Part shown: one piece after another, positions 1-8,542 of the stretch
Position numbering within the stretch: position 1 is the stretch's first letter
How the letters are laid out: every line of letters begins with the position of its first letter
Made by a program: the position numbers and the translations under genes
The notes under the pieces: model-generated
What the model saw: only the letters and a program-made list of their open reading frames with translations
Told to the model about the DNA's origin: nothing
Databases searched by the model: none
DNA from: Alistipes sp.
Lineage (GTDB): Bacteria; Bacteroidota; Bacteroidia; Bacteroidales; Rikenellaceae
Assembly (NCBI GenBank): GCA_022782405.1
Contig: JALFNK010000015.1
Coordinates: forward strand, 1-57,217
Reading direction: 5' to 3'
Length of the DNA stretch: 57,217 nucleotides

Positions 1-24
1 TTTGTCTTGGAACATAGCAGCCAT
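1..24 (-). CDS. Transposase N-terminus (partial)
   Basis: Only the first eight codons are visible (MAAMFQDK), with the ATG at 22-24 on the minus strand. The start is inferred from resemblance to the opening of DUF4372/IS4-type transposases and from the IS-like end 100 bases upstream. A chance short frame cannot be excluded. Confidence 0.33.
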
Positions 25-140
25 TTGTATTAGACTGCAAAGTTGCAAAATCAAGTCCGTTTCATCTCAAGAAACCACGTAATTGACTATATTTCAATAA
101 TTTCAAAGAACTATTTATCAACTTTTACGGGACAGTAGTG
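1..140 (-). mobile_element. End of a probable IS4-family insertion sequence, cut by the window edge
   Basis: On the minus strand a reading frame opens at position 24 (MAAMFQDK...) and runs off the window. It is preceded by an AT-rich leader of about 115 bases, which ends at 122-140 with a terminal-repeat-like sequence reading CACTACTGTCCCGTAAAAG outward-in. Bacteroidales IS4-family (DUF4372) elements have this kind of CTGTCC-type end and transposases that start with a short M-x-FQDK-like segment, but this is recalled, not searched. The second inverted repeat, any target duplication and the transposase catalytic residues lie outside the window. The assignment is moderate at best. Confidence 0.42.
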
Positions 141-711
141 ATATTTTCTTGAAAATTATGTCTTATTTATTATGAAAAATATGAATATATGCGGCTGTTT
201 AGTGTTGGCGTTATTATGTTTGCAGCCAATATTATGATTCTTGAATATGTACTTTTTTAAAATAACGGGCGTGTTTGTGTAATATGGGTATGTGCGGTTT
301 TTGTGAAATTAAAAAATACGCGATGTTGGTATTTGTATATGTGAAAAATATAAAAACGATGTTTTTTTTTGATTTTTCGATCAATTTTTTGCTGATATTG
401 ATCATTTGGTGGGAATTTGTAATAAAAATAGGAGAAAATCGTTATTTTTAATACTCGTATGTAAATCAATACGTTGTGTTGTGCTTTCGCGTGTTTTTCT
501 CTCGCGATTTACTCGATCGGGACTTGCTTTTCCGGTTTTGTAGAAAAAAAGAAAAAATATTGTAAGCAAAATGCCCTGCTTTGGTTTCATGGAGGAAAAA
601 GCGGGCTCCCGGGGCTGTGCTGTATTTCGGGCTTATGGCTGCGAGATGCGGTTTCCGCGGTCGATTTGTGCGATTTTGTCGGGCGGAATCTTCCAAAAGG
701 TAAAATAGGAA
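141..711. other. AT-rich gene-poor stretch next to the IS end
   Basis: About 570 bases of markedly AT-rich sequence with long A and T runs, in contrast to the GC-rich coding DNA that follows. No convincing gene was found. The only suggestive frame is 172-237 on + (21 codons), which reads like a bare signal peptide (MKNMNICGCLVLALLCLQPI...) and then stops. Composition returns to normal from about 590. Most likely this is degraded or laterally acquired DNA beside the IS. Confidence 0.5.
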
Positions 712-750
712 AAAGGACGGCATCATTTTCACAAAATGATGCCGTCCTTT
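712..750 (-). terminator. Perfect 18-bp hairpin downstream of tRNA-Thr
   Basis: Arms 712-729 and 733-750 are perfectly complementary around a 3-base loop (CAC). T-rich tracts follow on both sides, so it could work in either direction. It lies 9 bases past the 3' end of the minus-strand tRNA-Thr and is its probable terminator. Confidence 0.8.
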
Positions 751-759
751 CGATTTTCG

Positions 760-831
<72 letters not shown>

Positions 832-851
832 AGTTTCCCGTTCGAGTGGTG

Positions 852-883
852 CAAAAGTACACAAGAAAAATGAAATGACCAAA
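852..883 (-). promoter_or_regulatory. Promoter of tRNA-Thr
   Basis: Reading the minus strand, TTTG (883-880), 20 bases and TACTTTTG (859-852) match the Bacteroidetes sigma-ABfr consensus TTTG-N19/20-TAnnTTTG, ending 20 bases before the tRNA 5' end. Confidence 0.65.
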
Positions 884-942
884 AAAATGTGCGGTTTTCA
901 TAATTATTTTCTATCTTTACTACGAATTACAACCAAAAACAG

Positions 943-1893
943 ATGAAACGTATTCTGATAGTAGGCGCCGGAGGCCAGATCGGTTCCGAGCTGACAGTTT
1001 ATCTGCGCAAGATTTACGGTGGGTCGAATGTGGTGGCCACCGACATGCGCGAATGCAAATCTTTGGGCGAGGACGGTCCCTTCGAGGTGCTCAATGCCCT
1101 TGATGCCACGGCTATGGCATCGGTGGTGGCCCGGTATCACGTCGATACGATCTTCAACCTCGTGGCGCTGCTCTCCGCCGTGGGCGAGCGGAATCCCCAG
1201 ATGGCCTGGAATGTCAATATGGGAGCGCTGAACAATTCGCTCGAGGTGGCGCGCCAGCATCACTGCGCCCTCTTTACGCCTTCGTCGATCGGAGCCTTCG
1301 GCCCCACGTCGCCCAAGGACAAGACTCCGCAGGATACGATCATGCAGCCGACGACCATCTACGGCGTCTGCAAGGTTACGGGCGAGATGCTGAGCAACTA
1401 TTACCACCACAAGTTCGGGGTCGATACCCGTTCGGTGCGTTTCCCCGGTATTATCTCGAACGTTACGCTCCCCGGAGGCGGTACGACGGATTACGCCGTC
1501 GAGATCTACTATGAGGCGATCCGCAGCGGGCATTTCACCTGTCCCGTGCCTGCAGACGTCTATATGGACATGATTTACATGCCCGATGCCCTGCGTGCCT
1601 GCGTCGAACTCATGGAGGCCGATCCTTCGAAACTCGTGCATCGCAACAGTTTCAACATCGCGTCGATGAGCTTCACGCCCGAGATCATCTATGCCGAGAT
1701 CCGCAAACGTCTGCCGGATTTCAAGATGAACTACGACATCGACCCCGTGAAGCGCGAGATCGCCGAGAGCTGGCCCAATTCGCTGGATGACACCTGCGCT
1801 CGCGAGGAGTGGGGCTGGAAACCCGAATGGGATCTCTCGCGCATGACCGATGACATGTTGGCGCATATCCGCACCAAGCTGGGCAAGAACTGA
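943..1893 (+). CDS. NAD-dependent L-threonine 3-dehydrogenase, SDR type
   Basis: 316-residue extended short-chain dehydrogenase of the epimerase-like threonine dehydrogenase group, which oxidises L-threonine to 2-amino-3-ketobutyrate with NAD+. Visible are the N-terminal Rossmann motif GAGGQIG (8-14), the acidic end of beta-2 (TDMR, 33-36), the catalytic region TPSSIGAFG (112-120) and the Y140-x3-K144 pair (YGVCK). Length fits the family. The ATG follows an AT-rich leader without a Shine-Dalgarno sequence, normal for this phylum. A weak -7-like TATCTTTA lies at 912-919. It sits alone after tRNA-Thr, with 89 bases before the next gene. A related sugar-nucleotide epimerase is the main alternative, but the overall motif pattern favours threonine dehydrogenase. 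Confidence 0.83.
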   Translation: MKRILIVGAGGQIGSELTVYLRKIYGGSNVVATDMRECKSLGEDGPFEVLNALDATAMASVVARYHVDTIFNLVALLSAVGERNPQMAWNVNMGALNNSLEVARQHHCALFTPSSIGAFGPTSPKDKTPQDTIMQPTTIYGVCKVTGEMLSNYYHHKFGVDTRSVRFPGIISNVTLPGGGTTDYAVEIYYEAIRSGHFTCPVPADVYMDMIYMPDALRACVELMEADPSKLVHRNSFNIASMSFTPEIIYAEIRKRLPDFKMNYDIDPVKREIAESWPNSLDDTCAREEWGWKPEWDLSRMTDDMLAHIRTKLGKN

Positions 1894-1982
1894 GCCTTTG
1901 CCCGCCAGGTGAAACCGAGAACGGCCGCCGGGGCAGGATTTTTGCTCCGACGGCCGTTTTGCATGCATAAAACCGGAAAATC

Positions 1983-2942
1983 ATGAAACGGATTGTTCGA
2001 ATCTCCGCCGCCGTCGTTTTGGTCGTTGCGGCGGTCCTTTTGGGAGGCAGCTTCTACCTGCTCTCCTATGCCCTGCGGCCCGATGCGGTGATGGCGGAGA
2101 AGGAGTCCTCCTCTTATAAATATATGTGTGAGGAGTATCCCTTCCTCGAGGGGTGGATCGACAGCCTCCGCCGTACGGGGGCGTTGCGCGATACGGTCAT
2201 CGCCGGAACGGAGGGCGAGCGGCTGCATGCGATTTATGCCGCGGCACCGCAGCCGACGGACCGGACGGCGGTGATCGTCCACGGCTATACGGACAATGCC
2301 GTGCGGATGCTGATGATCGGCTACCTCTACAACCACGACCTGGGTTTCAACATCCTGCTGCCCGATCTGCATTACCATGGAGAGAGCGAAGGCCGGGCCA
2401 TCCGTATGGGGTGGCGCGACCGGCTCGATGTTCTGAAATGGATGGAGGTGGCGAACGCGATCTTCGGCGGGAATACGCGCATGGTCGTGCACGGCATCTC
2501 GATGGGTGCCGCCACGACGATGATGGTTTCGGGAGAGGCGCAGCAGCCCTATGTGAAGTGCTTCGTCGAGGATTGCGGCTATACGAGCGTCTGGGACCAG
2601 TTCTCGAAGGAGCTCCGCGAGCAGTTCTCGCTGCCGGCCTTCCCGTTGCTGCATGTGGCCAGCTGGCTCTGCGACCTGCGTTACGGCTGGAATTTCCGCG
2701 AGGCTTCTGCCCTCGGGCAGGTGGCGCACTGCGATCGTCCGATGCTCTTTATCCACGGAGATGCCGACGATTTCGTTCCCACGCGCATGGTCTATCCGCT
2801 TTACGAGGCCAAGCCGGGCGAAAAGGAGCTGTGGGTCGTTCCGGGTGCCGCACATGCCATGTCCTATCGCGATAACCGCGAGGAGTATACGCGGCGCGTG
2901 GGTGCATTTGTCGGAAAATATATTCCCGACGATCGGCAATAG
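1983..2942 (+). CDS. Alpha/beta hydrolase, membrane-anchored or exported
   Basis: 319 residues with an N-terminal hydrophobic segment (about 5-29) that should act as a signal anchor. The alpha/beta hydrolase core follows: oxyanion-region motif HGYTDNA (100-106), nucleophile elbow HGISMGA with Ser173, acid loop HGDADDFVP (Asp262 likely) and catalytic His291 in GAAHAMSYR. The fold and triad are clear, but the substrate is not; relatives in Bacteroidetes are annotated only as hydrolases or peptidase-like esterases. The next small gene begins 8 bases after the stop, so the two are probably co-transcribed. Confidence 0.85.
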   Translation: MKRIVRISAAVVLVVAAVLLGGSFYLLSYALRPDAVMAEKESSSYKYMCEEYPFLEGWIDSLRRTGALRDTVIAGTEGERLHAIYAAAPQPTDRTAVIVHGYTDNAVRMLMIGYLYNHDLGFNILLPDLHYHGESEGRAIRMGWRDRLDVLKWMEVANAIFGGNTRMVVHGISMGAATTMMVSGEAQQPYVKCFVEDCGYTSVWDQFSKELREQFSLPAFPLLHVASWLCDLRYGWNFREASALGQVAHCDRPMLFIHGDADDFVPTRMVYPLYEAKPGEKELWVVPGAAHAMSYRDNREEYTRRVGAFVGKYIPDDRQ

Positions 2943-2950
2943 ACGGCGAT

Positions 2951-3379
2951 ATGGATAACGACGTGTTTTACCGGATACTGGAGGAGGCGATCGGGCAGCT
3001 GCCTGCCGACAGACGGGCGATGCTTTACCGGCCGTGTGCCGAGGCGTGCGTCCGCAACGGGGTGCTTGTCGAGATGCGCCGGCAGTTCGAGGAGTGCGGA
3101 TGCGATCTCGACCGGCAATATGCGAAATATGGGCGGACGCCCTTTTTCTTTGCGGATGTCATCGAGCCGGGACGGGTTTACGAGATCGGTTATCCGCGTT
3201 GTCTCTGTCCGCAGGTCGGGGCGGGGTTTGTTACGGTCCCGACCCATTGTGAATGTTCGCGGCAGAGTATTCTCTTCGTGTTGCAGGAGTTGCTGCCGGG
3301 AAGGATGATCGAAGTGGAGCCGCTCGAAACGGTACTTGCCGGCGGTTCCAGGTGCCGTTTCCGGGTAACGGTCGGATAG
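2951..3379 (+). CDS. Small cysteine-rich protein, ATC-hydrolase-like
   Basis: 142-residue cytoplasmic protein, no signal peptide. Cysteines come in pairs: PCAEAC, ECGCD, PRCLCP and HCECS, and the C-terminus ends in a SRCRFRV motif. This layout resembles the L-2-amino-thiazoline-4-carboxylic acid hydrolase-like (ATC_hydrolase) family, whose members share a C-terminal C-x-F-x-V/I strand; that assignment is from memory and is tentative. The spaced cysteines could bind a metal. It follows the alpha/beta hydrolase by 8 bases and precedes a bidirectional terminator shared with the convergent aldolase gene. Confidence 0.72.
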   Translation: MDNDVFYRILEEAIGQLPADRRAMLYRPCAEACVRNGVLVEMRRQFEECGCDLDRQYAKYGRTPFFFADVIEPGRVYEIGYPRCLCPQVGAGFVTVPTHCECSRQSILFVLQELLPGRMIEVEPLETVLAGGSRCRFRVTVG

Positions 3380-3407
3380 ATGAATATTGGCCTGTCTTGC
3401 GCAACAA

Positions 3408-3439
3408 AAAACCGGGGGTTCAATCGAACCTCCGGTTTT
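3408..3439. terminator. Bidirectional terminator
   Basis: Arms 3408-3421 and 3426-3439 form a 14-bp stem with one G-T pair and a 4-base loop, with A-rich and T-rich flanks on either side. It separates the convergent small cysteine-rich gene (+) and aldolase gene (-). Confidence 0.75.
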
Positions 3440-3458
3440 CGTTTTCGGGAATCGTTCC

Positions 3459-4460
3459 TTATTCGGCCTTGCCGTCCGAACCGAGAACCTCCTTGATCTT
3501 GTGGATGTAGAGCTTCTTCATGTTGTCGCGGGCCGGACCCAGGTACTTGCGCGGGTCGAACTCGGCGGGCTTCGTGGCGAAGACCTCGCGGATGGCGGCC
3601 GTCATCGCAAGACGCGAGTCGGAGTCGATGTTGATCGTGCAGACAGCGCTCTTGGCAGCCTGGCGCAGCTCCTCCTCGGGAATACCTACGGCAGCCTTCA
3701 GCGCACCGCCGTACTTGTTGATCGTATCGACCTCCTCCTGGGGTACCGACGACGATCCGTGGAGCACGATGGGGAAGCCCGGAAGCTCCTTCTCGATGGC
3801 TGCGAGCACGTCGAATGCCAGGGGGGGCGGAACCAGACGGCCCGTCTTGGGATCCACGGTGCACTGCTCGGGCGTGAACTTGTAGGCTCCGTGCGAGGTG
3901 CCGATCGAGATGGCCAGCGAATCCACGCCGGTCTTCGTTACGAAATCAACGACCTCCTCGGGCTTGGTGTAGTGGCTCTCCTCGGCGGCTACCTCGTCCT
4001 CGACGCCGGCCAGCACGCCCAGCTCACCCTCGACCGTAACGTCGAACTGGTGGGCATACTCCACAACCTTCTTCGTCAGGGCGACGTTCTCGTCGTAGGG
4101 CAGAGCCGAACCGTCGATCATCACCGACGAGAAGCCCATGTCCACGCAGCTCTTGCAGGTCTCGAACGAATCTCCGTGGTCGAGGTGCAGGACGATCTGG
4201 GGCTTTGCCCAGCCCAGCTCCTTGGCGTACTCCACGGCACCCTCGGCCATGTAGCGCAGCAGGGTCTGGTTGGCGTAGTTGCGGGCGCCCTTTGATACCT
4301 GGAGGATCACCGGCGACTTGGTCTCGGCAGCAGCCTGGATGATGGCCTGGAGCTGCTCCATGTTGTTGAAGTTGAAAGCCGGAATGGCGTAGCCGCCCTT
4401 GATGGCCTTGGCGAACATCTCGCGGGTGTTCACGAGGCCCAGTTCTTTGTACGAAATCAT
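3459..4460 (-). CDS. fba: Class II fructose-bisphosphate aldolase
   Basis: 333-residue zinc-dependent aldolase that interconverts fructose 1,6-bisphosphate with dihydroxyacetone phosphate and glyceraldehyde 3-phosphate in glycolysis and gluconeogenesis. The zinc and catalytic motif LHLDHGDS (91-98) is present, followed by the substrate-phosphate regions (GTSHGAYK and VLHGSSSVP). Length matches the family. It is monocistronic: a TAAATTTG -7 element lies 43 bases upstream and a strong hairpin follows the stop. Confidence 0.95.
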   Translation of the reverse strand: MISYKELGLVNTREMFAKAIKGGYAIPAFNFNNMEQLQAIIQAAAETKSPVILQVSKGARNYANQTLLRYMAEGAVEYAKELGWAKPQIVLHLDHGDSFETCKSCVDMGFSSVMIDGSALPYDENVALTKKVVEYAHQFDVTVEGELGVLAGVEDEVAAEESHYTKPEEVVDFVTKTGVDSLAISIGTSHGAYKFTPEQCTVDPKTGRLVPPPLAFDVLAAIEKELPGFPIVLHGSSSVPQEEVDTINKYGGALKAAVGIPEEELRQAAKSAVCTINIDSDSRLAMTAAIREVFATKPAEFDPRKYLGPARDNMKKLYIHKIKEVLGSDGKAE

Positions 4461-4502
4461 ACTATTTGGTGTTTAAGTGAATCTTGTCGTTTTTCGGCGA
4501 TG

Positions 4503-4510
4503 CAAATTTA
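4503..4510 (-). promoter_or_regulatory. -7 element of the aldolase promoter
   Basis: TAAATTTG on the minus strand matches the Bacteroidetes TAnnTTTG box and is followed by GC. No clear TTTG was found 19-20 bases upstream, so only the -7 half is supported. Confidence 0.5.
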
Positions 4511-4783
4511 CTAAAAAATCTAAATAAAGCCTCCGTTTCGCGAAAAAATAACGGGTTGTTGCGTGCTCTTCCGCGGCCTGCGGTTCCGAGATGCGGATCG
4601 CGGTTCCCGGAATGCGGCTCCGAATCTCCTCCGACCCCTTCCCGACGCTCTTCCCGGGTGGGCTGCTGCATTTTGCGCAATGGAGGCGTGCGGCATGAAA
4701 AATACCCCGACTCTTGCAAATTTAGGGAAATTTCGGGACAAAGCATTTATTTTGTGAAAAAAATAACAGTCCGCGGAAAATAG

Positions 4784-5001
4784 TTGTGCAAAACGGATTG
4801 TTTTTTGTAAATTTGCACGGAGTTTCCGGAGCGGAGAACGGGACCGCGGCGGGGCTTATGCCTTGAGCGGGGCCTGTTTGCAGGCCGGCACACCCTTCGG
4901 AAGGAAGGGTGTCGCGCGTGCCGCTTCCGGAGCTTTGCCGCGGCGGCTGCGCGGCATACGGTTCCGATCATACACGAATATTAATAATAAGTACTGGAAT
5001 T
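4784..5001 (+). promoter_or_regulatory. Fumarase promoter and structured 5' leader
   Basis: TTG (4784-4786), 21 bases and TAAATTTG (4808-4815) make a plausible promoter, giving a leader of roughly 180 bases. Three hairpins can be drawn in the leader: 4871-4876/4881-4886 (loop TTTG), 4890-4898/4904-4912 (perfect 9 bp) and 4936-4942/4950-4956. The last 40 bases before the ATG are AT-rich and open. No known riboswitch core was recognised. The upstream part of the interval (4511-4780) holds no gene. Confidence 0.45.
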
Positions 5002-6615
5002 ATGGCAGACTTCATTTATCAGGAGCCCTTCCCGATTCAGGAGGACAAAACGAAGTACCGTCTTTTGACGAAGGATTATGTGAAGGTCGTCGAGTGCGAC
5101 GGACGCAAGATCTTGAAGGTGGATCCCGCAGGTCTCGAGCTGCTTTCGAAGGCAGCCTACTCGGATGTCTCGTTCTACCTGCGCGCGGCGCATCTGCAGA
5201 AGCTGCGCAACATCCTCGATGATCCCGAGGCTACCGACAACGACAAGTTCGTGGCCTACACGATGCTGCTCAACCAGTGCGTGGCTGCCGAGGGCGAGCT
5301 CCCGACCTGCCAGGATACCGGTACGGCCATCTGCATCGGCCACAAGGGCGAGGATGTCTGGACCGGCGCCGACGATGCCGAGTGCATCGCCAAGGGAGTC
5401 TATGAGACCTACAAGGAGCGCAACCTCCGTTATTCGCAGGTCGTCCCCTTCACGATGATCGACGAGAAGAACTCGGGCACGAACCTTCCGGCGCAGATCG
5501 ACATCTACGGCGGCAAGCCCGGCATGGAGTACGAGTTCCTCTTCATCACCAAGGGCGGCGGCTCGGCCAACAAGACCTTCCTCTACCAGCAGACCAAGGC
5601 GCTGCTCAACGAGGAGTCGCTCACGAAATTCATCCAGCAGCATATCTTCGACCTCGGTACGTCGGCCTGCCCGCCCTATCACCTGGCCATCTGCATCGGC
5701 GGCACGTCGGCCGAGATGTGTCTCTCGACCGTGAAGAAGGCTTCGGCCGGCTACCTCGACGAGCTTCCGACCTCGGGCAACGAGGGCGGCCGCTGCTTCC
5801 GCGATCTGGAGTGGGAGGAGAAGGTGCTCAAGATCTGCCGCGAGAGCGGTGTGGGCGCCCAGTTCGGCGGCAAGTACCTCGTGCACGATGTCCGCGTGAT
5901 CCGTGCCCCGCGCCATGCCGCCTCGTGCCCCGTGGCCATCGGCGTGAGCTGCTCGGCAGACCGCAACATCAAGGCGAAGATCACGCCCGAAGGCATCTTC
6001 CTCGAGGAGCTCGAGAAGAATCCCGCCCGCTTCCTGCCGAAGGAGGCTCCGGCCATGTCGCCCGCAGTGGACATCGACCTGGACGAGGGCATGGACAAGG
6101 TGCGCGAGATCCTGACCAAATACCCGATCAAGACGCGTCTGAACCTGCGCGGCACGCTTATCGTGGCCCGCGACATCGCCCACGCCCGCATCAAGCAGAT
6201 GCTCGACGAGGGCAAGCCGATGCCCGAGTACTTCAAGAAACACCCGGTATACTACGCCGGCCCGGCCAAGACTCCTGCCGGCATGGCTTCGGGTTCGTTC
6301 GGCCCGACGACGGCCGGACGTATGGACCCCTACGTCGATCTGTTCCAGAAGCACGGCGGCTCGATGGTGATGGTGGCCAAGGGCAACCGCTCGCAGGCCG
6401 TAACCGATGCCTGCAAGGCCAACGGCGGCTTCTATCTGGGTTCGATCGGCGGCCCGGCGGCGATTCTGGCCAAGAACTCCATCAAGTCGGTCGAGGTCGT
6501 GGACTTCCCCGAACTGGGCATGGAGGCCGTGCGCAAGATCTATGTCGAGAACTTCCCCGCCTTCATCATCGTCGATGACAAGGGCAACGATTTTTTCGCC
6601 GATTTCAAACACTAA
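5002..6615 (+). CDS. Fumarate hydratase, class I (iron-sulfur)
   Basis: 537-residue class I fumarase, reversible hydration of fumarate to malate in the TCA or reductive branch. Three cysteines expected to hold the oxygen-sensitive [4Fe-4S] cluster are visible: Cys103 (PTCQDTG), Cys223 (SACPPYH) and Cys317 (GVSCSADRN), spaced as in E. coli FumA. Alpha and beta domains are fused in one chain. The start is placed at MADFIYQE: an upstream in-frame ATG at 4909 would add 31 unconserved residues within the leader. Malate dehydrogenase lies 3.4 kb downstream on the same strand. As in many anaerobes it probably feeds fumarate respiration. Confidence 0.95.
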   Translation: MADFIYQEPFPIQEDKTKYRLLTKDYVKVVECDGRKILKVDPAGLELLSKAAYSDVSFYLRAAHLQKLRNILDDPEATDNDKFVAYTMLLNQCVAAEGELPTCQDTGTAICIGHKGEDVWTGADDAECIAKGVYETYKERNLRYSQVVPFTMIDEKNSGTNLPAQIDIYGGKPGMEYEFLFITKGGGSANKTFLYQQTKALLNEESLTKFIQQHIFDLGTSACPPYHLAICIGGTSAEMCLSTVKKASAGYLDELPTSGNEGGRCFRDLEWEEKVLKICRESGVGAQFGGKYLVHDVRVIRAPRHAASCPVAIGVSCSADRNIKAKITPEGIFLEELEKNPARFLPKEAPAMSPAVDIDLDEGMDKVREILTKYPIKTRLNLRGTLIVARDIAHARIKQMLDEGKPMPEYFKKHPVYYAGPAKTPAGMASGSFGPTTAGRMDPYVDLFQKHGGSMVMVAKGNRSQAVTDACKANGGFYLGSIGGPAAILAKNSIKSVEVVDFPELGMEAVRKIYVENFPAFIIVDDKGNDFFADFKH

Positions 6616-6623
6616 AAACCCTG

Positions 6624-6651
6624 CGGCCCGGATACTAACCGGTCCGGGCCG
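6624..6651 (+). terminator. Stem-loop between fumarase and batD
   Basis: CGGCCCGGA (6624-6632) pairs with TCCGGGCCG (6643-6651) around a 10-base loop directly after the fumarase stop. There is no long T run, so termination may be partial and batD may be reached by read-through. Confidence 0.45.
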
Positions 6652-6666
6652 TACGTTGTAAAATCG

Positions 6667-8538
6667 ATGAAAGGTTTTATTGCGAAAATATTGGGTGCGG
6701 CACTCCTCGTTGCGGTGGCTTTCAGGGCGTTCGGCGCCGAGAAGGTTACCTTCGAGGCTCATTCGCCGCTGACGGTTGCCGTGGGAGAGGCCTTCCGCGT
6801 GGAGTTCGCGCTGAATGCATCGCCCGACGACGGAAGTTTCAAGGCTCCCTCCTTCGAAGGGTTCGACGTGATCGCCGGACCTGCCGAGTCGCGCGGGCAG
6901 TCCGTGCAGATCGTGGGCAGCACGATGACCAAGAGCATCAACTACACGATCACCTATGTGCTGCTGCCGCAGAGTGCCGGCAACGTAACGATCGGAGCGG
7001 CGGAGATCGCCGTCGACGGTACGACCTACCGGACGCAGCCCCTGCCGATCGAGATCGTGAACGAAGGGGATGCTTCGCGGGCGCAGCCGCGGTCTTCGGG
7101 CGGAGACGGCGATTCCGACGAGAGCACCCGTCAGCAGAGTGTCCAGCAGCAGATCAGCAAGGACGACATTCTGCTGCGGGCCGTCGTGTCGCAGACCTCG
7201 GTTTACAAGAACGAGCCGTTGCATGTGGCCTTCAAACTCTATACGCGCGTTCCCTATGCGAACATCGTCCCCGAGTCGGCTCCTTCGTTCAACGGCTTCT
7301 GGTCGCAGGACCTTACGGACCCGAATACGGCGCGTGTGGGCCGCGAAACCTACAACGGAAAGGTTTACGAGACGCGTGTGCTGTTCGAATACCTGCTCTA
7401 TCCGCAGCAGGTCGGCACGCTGTCGATCGATCCCGTGGACATCACCGTCGTGGCGCAGGTCGTGGTGCAGAGCCGCCGCAATTTCGATCCTTTCTTCGGC
7501 AGCGGGCATGAAGTCTATAACGTTCCCCGCAAGGTGAAGAGCCAGCAGGCCTCGATCGAGGTCAAGCCGCTCCCCGAGGGCGCTCCCTCGAGTTTCAGCG
7601 GTGCCGTGGGCTCGTTCCGCATGGATACCGACCTGCCGACGGACCGCTTTGCGGCCAATTCGGGTGCCACCTGTACAGTGAAGATCTCCGGTACGGGCAA
7701 CCTGACCTTCGTGCAGGCGCCCAAACTTACGCTGCCGGCCTCCTTCGAGCAGTACAATGTCAAGACCACCGAGTCGATCAACACTTCGGCGTCGGGAATC
7801 TCGGGATACCGGCAGTTCGAGTATCCCTTCATCGCCCGTGCCGAGGGAACCTATGAGATCGCGCCGATCGAGTTCACCTATTTCGATCTGAAGCGCCGTC
7901 AGTACGTTACGCTCCGGTCGCGCCCCATGACCTTCGAGATCACGCCCGATACGAAGGGCGGTACGGGCAGCGCCGTGGTCATGCAGGGCCGCGGCATGTC
8001 GAAGGAGGAGGTGAAGATGCTCGGCGAGGATATCCGTTTCATCCGCCTGGGAACTCCTCAGCTGCGCGCAGCCCGCAGGCCGTTCCTCTTCAGCGGGGGA
8101 TACTGGGTTGCCCTGTGCGGTATTCTGGTGCTCTTCGCCGGAGTCTATGCCGCCCTGCGCAAGCAGATCCGCGAGTCGCAGAATGTCGCCCTGATGCGCG
8201 GCAAACGGGCCAACAAGGTCGCCGTGCAGCGTTTCCGGGCCGCCAAGGGCTATATGGAGGCGCAGGATCGCCACGCTTTCTACGAAGAGATGCTGCGGGC
8301 GCTGTGGGGGTATATGAGCGATAAATTCAACATTCCGGTGGCCAACCTCACGAAGGAGAACGTCCGCGAGGAACTCTCCAAGCGGGGGGTATCCTCCGAA
8401 GAGGCGCACCGCTTCACGGCGATCATCTCGCAGTGCGACGAGGCGCAGTATTCGCCGGCGGCTTCGGCGCGGATGAGCGATGTCTATTCCGAAGGCGTGG
8501 ATCTGATCTCCCGGATCGAGTCGGTAATAAAACGTTGA
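6667..8538 (+). CDS. batD: BatD-family protein
   Basis: 623-residue cell-envelope protein. It has a signal peptide (about 1-23, ending ...FRAFGA), a long extracytoplasmic region of beta-sandwich repeats typical of BatD ('oxygen tolerance' family), one transmembrane helix near residues 478-497 (YWVALCGILVLFAGVYAAL) and a cytoplasmic tail of about 125 residues. BatD normally belongs to a batA-B-C-D-E (MoxR-linked) operon thought to act in envelope or oxidative stress. Here only batD and batE are present, 4 bases apart, after fumarase. Its molecular role is not established. Confidence 0.87.
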   Translation: MKGFIAKILGAALLVAVAFRAFGAEKVTFEAHSPLTVAVGEAFRVEFALNASPDDGSFKAPSFEGFDVIAGPAESRGQSVQIVGSTMTKSINYTITYVLLPQSAGNVTIGAAEIAVDGTTYRTQPLPIEIVNEGDASRAQPRSSGGDGDSDESTRQQSVQQQISKDDILLRAVVSQTSVYKNEPLHVAFKLYTRVPYANIVPESAPSFNGFWSQDLTDPNTARVGRETYNGKVYETRVLFEYLLYPQQVGTLSIDPVDITVVAQVVVQSRRNFDPFFGSGHEVYNVPRKVKSQQASIEVKPLPEGAPSSFSGAVGSFRMDTDLPTDRFAANSGATCTVKISGTGNLTFVQAPKLTLPASFEQYNVKTTESINTSASGISGYRQFEYPFIARAEGTYEIAPIEFTYFDLKRRQYVTLRSRPMTFEITPDTKGGTGSAVVMQGRGMSKEEVKMLGEDIRFIRLGTPQLRAARRPFLFSGGYWVALCGILVLFAGVYAALRKQIRESQNVALMRGKRANKVAVQRFRAAKGYMEAQDRHAFYEEMLRALWGYMSDKFNIPVANLTKENVREELSKRGVSSEEAHRFTAIISQCDEAQYSPAASARMSDVYSEGVDLISRIESVIKR

Positions 8539-8542
8539 TGCC

